Below, piece after piece: positions 62,187 through 64,000 of a stretch of 64,000 nucleotides of DNA (position 1 is its first letter; every line of letters begins with the position of its first letter). Origin of the DNA: Streptococcus suis YS56 (GTDB lineage Bacteria > Bacillota > Bacilli > Lactobacillales > Streptococcaceae); assembly GCF_000440115.1 (NCBI RefSeq), contig NZ_ALMY01000029.1:1-64000 (forward strand). Direction: 5' to 3'. The position numbers and the translations under genes are program-made. The notes under the pieces are model-generated. The model saw nothing but the letters and a program-made list of their open reading frames with translations. It was not told the origin of the DNA and did not search any database.

Positions 62187-62214
62187 TGAATGCCTCTCTA
62201 ATGAGAGGTTTTTT
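62187..62214 (+). terminator. Terminator of purR
   Basis: GCCTCTC-TAAT-GAGAGGTT then TTTT. Confidence 0.85.
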
Positions 62215-62277
62215 GGTATTTGTCTGCTAGGACTTAAGCTGATATAATAAGTATAGATTGAATTCTGAGAGGTTGAT

Positions 62278-63147
62278 ATGAGAGTTTTACTAGCAACAAG
62301 ATTAAAAAATAGAAGAAGAGAGTTGGGTTGGTCACAGAAGGAGTTGGCAGAAGGGGTCTGCGATCAAGGGCAGATTAGCCGCATCGAGAAGGGAACCTAT
62401 ATGCCTGGTGCAGACTTGCTTCATGCCCTTGCTAAAAAACTCCAAGTCAGAATGGACTATTTTTTTGACGAAGAGGAAAGCGAAATTGTCTCTGACCTGA
62501 AACACTTTAGAAAACTTGCCAAAAACTGCCTTATCCAAAGAGATTATGAGACCTTAGGTTTTCTATATGAAAGGGAAAAGGGCACCCTATCTCATCTGAC
62601 CTTTCCAGACCAAGTTTATTTGGAATGGGTGGAGACTGTTTTAGCAGAGAATTTGGAAGCTAGGCGAGAATACGCTATTCAGAAATTGAGGGAGCTACTG
62701 GAACGAGTCGGGGAGAATAGGAGAGGCTATCTCTATCTATACAATAGTTTATTGATTCTATTGATTCGAGATGAGAAGAATGCTGAGGCAGAGCAATTCT
62801 ATAATGAGGTAATTGAAAAGATTGATAAAAATAAGTTGGATTTATTGGTAGATATAGATGCTTACTTCAGTATCCAGTCCAACTATATCCGTTATCTATG
62901 GTTAACAAATCAGCTAGATAAGGGAATTGAGCTGGTTACAGCCTGCATTGAGGAATTCAAGTCAACCTACCCTATTCATTTCTTGGCAGATTTTTATTGT
63001 GACTTAGGAAATGTGACAGAAGACTTTGCGGATAAGAAACTGGTCAAAGAACGCTATGAACGCTCACGCCTTCTTTATCAGTTAGCAGGTATTGATGGTA
63101 TTGCTCTGAAAATAGAAAAATACCTCAAAGAAACCGATGCAGATTGA
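62278..63147 (+). CDS. TprA/PlcR-like RRNPP regulator
   Basis: 289 aa. HTH (LKNRRRELGWSQKELAEGVC, QGQISRIEKGTYMPGADLLH, about 9-48), linker DYFFDEEESE, then a TPR-like helical domain ending EKYLKETDAD. The HTH plus TPR architecture is that of PlcR, PrgX and pneumococcal TprA, which bind re-imported peptides. Next genes downstream are a secreted short peptide and a C39 peptide exporter. A TATAAT lies at about 62243. Confidence 0.82.
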   Translation: MRVLLATRLKNRRRELGWSQKELAEGVCDQGQISRIEKGTYMPGADLLHALAKKLQVRMDYFFDEEESEIVSDLKHFRKLAKNCLIQRDYETLGFLYEREKGTLSHLTFPDQVYLEWVETVLAENLEARREYAIQKLRELLERVGENRRGYLYLYNSLLILLIRDEKNAEAEQFYNEVIEKIDKNKLDLLVDIDAYFSIQSNYIRYLWLTNQLDKGIELVTACIEEFKSTYPIHFLADFYCDLGNVTEDFADKKLVKERYERSRLLYQLAGIDGIALKIEKYLKETDAD

Positions 63148-63177
63148 GCTTGCTCCAAGGGAGCAGGCTTTTTTTAC
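63148..63177 (+). terminator. Terminator of the TprA-like gene
   Basis: GCTTGCTCC-AAG-GGAGCAGGC followed by TTTTTT. Confidence 0.8.
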
Positions 63178-63226
63178 ACCAAAAATATAACAATAATAAA
63201 ATAAATTAAAAAAATATTAAAAAACA

Positions 63227-63255
63227 TTGACAACAAGTAACGAAACAGTTATACT
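63227..63255 (+). promoter_or_regulatory. Promoter of the peptide/exporter genes
   Basis: TTGACA (63227-63232), 17-nt spacer, TATACT (63250-63255). An AT-only stretch lies directly upstream (63180-63220). Confidence 0.75.
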
Positions 63256-63278
63256 GTAGAAAAGAAAGGGGTTACAAA

Positions 63279-63401
63279 ATGAAAAGAATAGTTAAGAGTG
63301 TTTTGGTGGTGGGTTTACTAGCGGTTATTTTAATTAGAGTTCCACAATTGCCGAGAGTTTTTGGTGTAGATAGAGAAGACATATATATCTATACAAAATA
63401 G
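63279..63401 (+). CDS. 40-aa secreted peptide, candidate signal
   Basis: Begins MKRIVKSVLVVGLLAVILIR and ends GVDREDIYIYTK. AAAGGGG stands 7 bases before the ATG. Basic N-terminus, hydrophobic core, and a polar, Tyr-containing C-terminus match PhrA/PapR-like export-import peptides that act on TPR regulators. No double-Gly leader is present, so it is unlikely to be substrate of the C39 exporter. Signal function inferred. Confidence 0.65.
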   Translation: MKRIVKSVLVVGLLAVILIRVPQLPRVFGVDREDIYIYTK

Positions 63402-63417
63402 TTAAGGTGGAGTATAT

Positions 63418-64000
63418 ATGTTTAAAAAATATGCTTGCACTTTGCAACATGACCAGTCGGATTGTGCAGCAGCTGTTGTCTCTACTGTATTATTGACCTA
63501 TAAAAAAGAACTTTCAATAATGAAAATTCGGGAAATTATTGGAACAGATATGTACGGAACGACAGTTCATGGAATTGTTTCTGGTCTTGAAAAGTTAAAT
63601 TTTACCGTAAAGGCAGTTCGAGTATCCTTAGATGAATTAACTGGAGATATTAGCTTTCCAGCTATACTACAAATACGGAATAGTCTGGGGCAGAATCATT
63701 TTATAGTGATTCATAAGATAAAGAAAGATGGTAACTATTTGGTAGCTGATCCAGTAAAAGGACTGGATATGCTCTCAATTACAGAACTTGAGGAAGTTTA
63801 TCAAGGAATAGCCATTTTCATGGTTCCAAATAGCGAGTTTGAAAAAGGAAACATGAAAGGCAAAGGACTATTTGACTTATTTTCGGCTCTGATATTAACA
63901 CAGAAAGGACTTGTGGGAACAATCATCTTAGCATCATTCTTGCTAAGTGTCGTTGGTATTTTGTCTAGTCTTTTTTCCAAAGTTATTATGGATGAGATTA
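63418..64000 (+). CDS. Peptidase-C39 ABC peptide exporter (partial, runs off the window)
   Basis: First 194 codons only. C39 protease domain: Gln10 and catalytic Cys16 in LQHDQSDCAAAVVSTVL, His94 in QNHFIVIHK, Asp111 in VADPVKG. The first membrane helix of the permease begins at about 155 (GLVGTIILASFLLSVVGIL). Such PCAT proteins cleave double-Gly leaders and export bacteriocins or pheromones. GGTGGAG precedes the ATG, 16 bp after the small peptide gene. Confidence 0.9.
   Translation, partial: MFKKYACTLQHDQSDCAAAVVSTVLLTYKKELSIMKIREIIGTDMYGTTVHGIVSGLEKLNFTVKAVRVSLDELTGDISFPAILQIRNSLGQNHFIVIHKIKKDGNYLVADPVKGLDMLSITELEEVYQGIAIFMVPNSEFEKGNMKGKGLFDLFSALILTQKGLVGTIILASFLLSVVGILSSLFSKVIMDEI

Overview
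The window reads as a low-GC Gram-positive chromosome segment from a streptococcus, most probably Streptococcus suis. The basis is gene content and order: a satR-satA-satB efflux operon, dapH-dapL, rnpA-yidC-jag, tatD-rnmV-ksgA and rsgA-rpe-thiN-rmuC-yhaM blocks, three RRNPP-type (Rgg/TprA) peptide-responsive regulators, a sortase-anchored surface protein, and short intergenic repeats that include a relative of the pneumococcal RUP element. The species call is inference from recognised genes; no database search was possible.

Layout. 1-2.5 kb: a broken gene end, the 4.5S SRP RNA, a P-loop protein and pgi. 2.5-9.4 kb: a modular hairpin repeat, a metallophosphatase, a lipoprotein, dapH-dapL (lysine/peptidoglycan precursor), 5-formyl-THF cyclo-ligase, a rhomboid protease, and galU-gpsA on the minus strand. 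9.5-17.2 kb: satRAB, then a 3.3 kb segment (formate/nitrite channel, two flavoproteins, a DUF454 protein) bounded by a second copy of the last 120 bp of satB, followed by nested repeat elements. 17.3-20.2 kb: a minus-strand cluster of small membrane proteins, a frameshifted immunity-like gene, a secreted phospholipase A2 and a short peptide gene with a Trp-Ile-Trp motif, divergent from an Rgg regulator. 20.3-31 kb: RhuM, dut, radA (non-AUG start), carbonic anhydrase, AIM24, a LytTR/LiaF-like pair, an MFS transporter, gltX, a MerR-regulated membrane protein and a NUDIX protein. 31.2-36.1 kb: argGH with an ARG-box promoter and rnpA-yidC-jag. 36.6-39.9 kb: a large cell-wall protein whose promoter spacer holds a run of seven G. 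40-45.9 kb: rpmH, tatD, rnmV, a TA-rich insertion and ksgA. 46-55.6 kb: a wall-polymer-like membrane pair behind an attenuator-like leader, an Rgg-ABC-ABC module, a third toxin-antitoxin pair and tRNA-Leu(CAG). 56-62.2 kb: the housekeeping run rsgA to purR. 62.2 kb to the end: a TprA-like regulator, a secreted short peptide and the start of a peptidase-C39 peptide exporter, cut by the window edge.

The most notable material is the Rgg/WxW-peptide/phospholipase cluster (17.4-20.2 kb) and the TprA-like/peptide/C39 exporter module at the right end; both look like quorum-sensing-controlled antagonism or signalling systems. A second theme is scars in which the 3' end of a gene recurs downstream of accessory genes (satB, relE) or where matching terminator hairpins bracket a toxin-antitoxin pair. 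A third is unusual translation starts: an AUC start for radA and several genes whose start codon lies 6-7 nt after an extended -10 box with no ribosome binding site.
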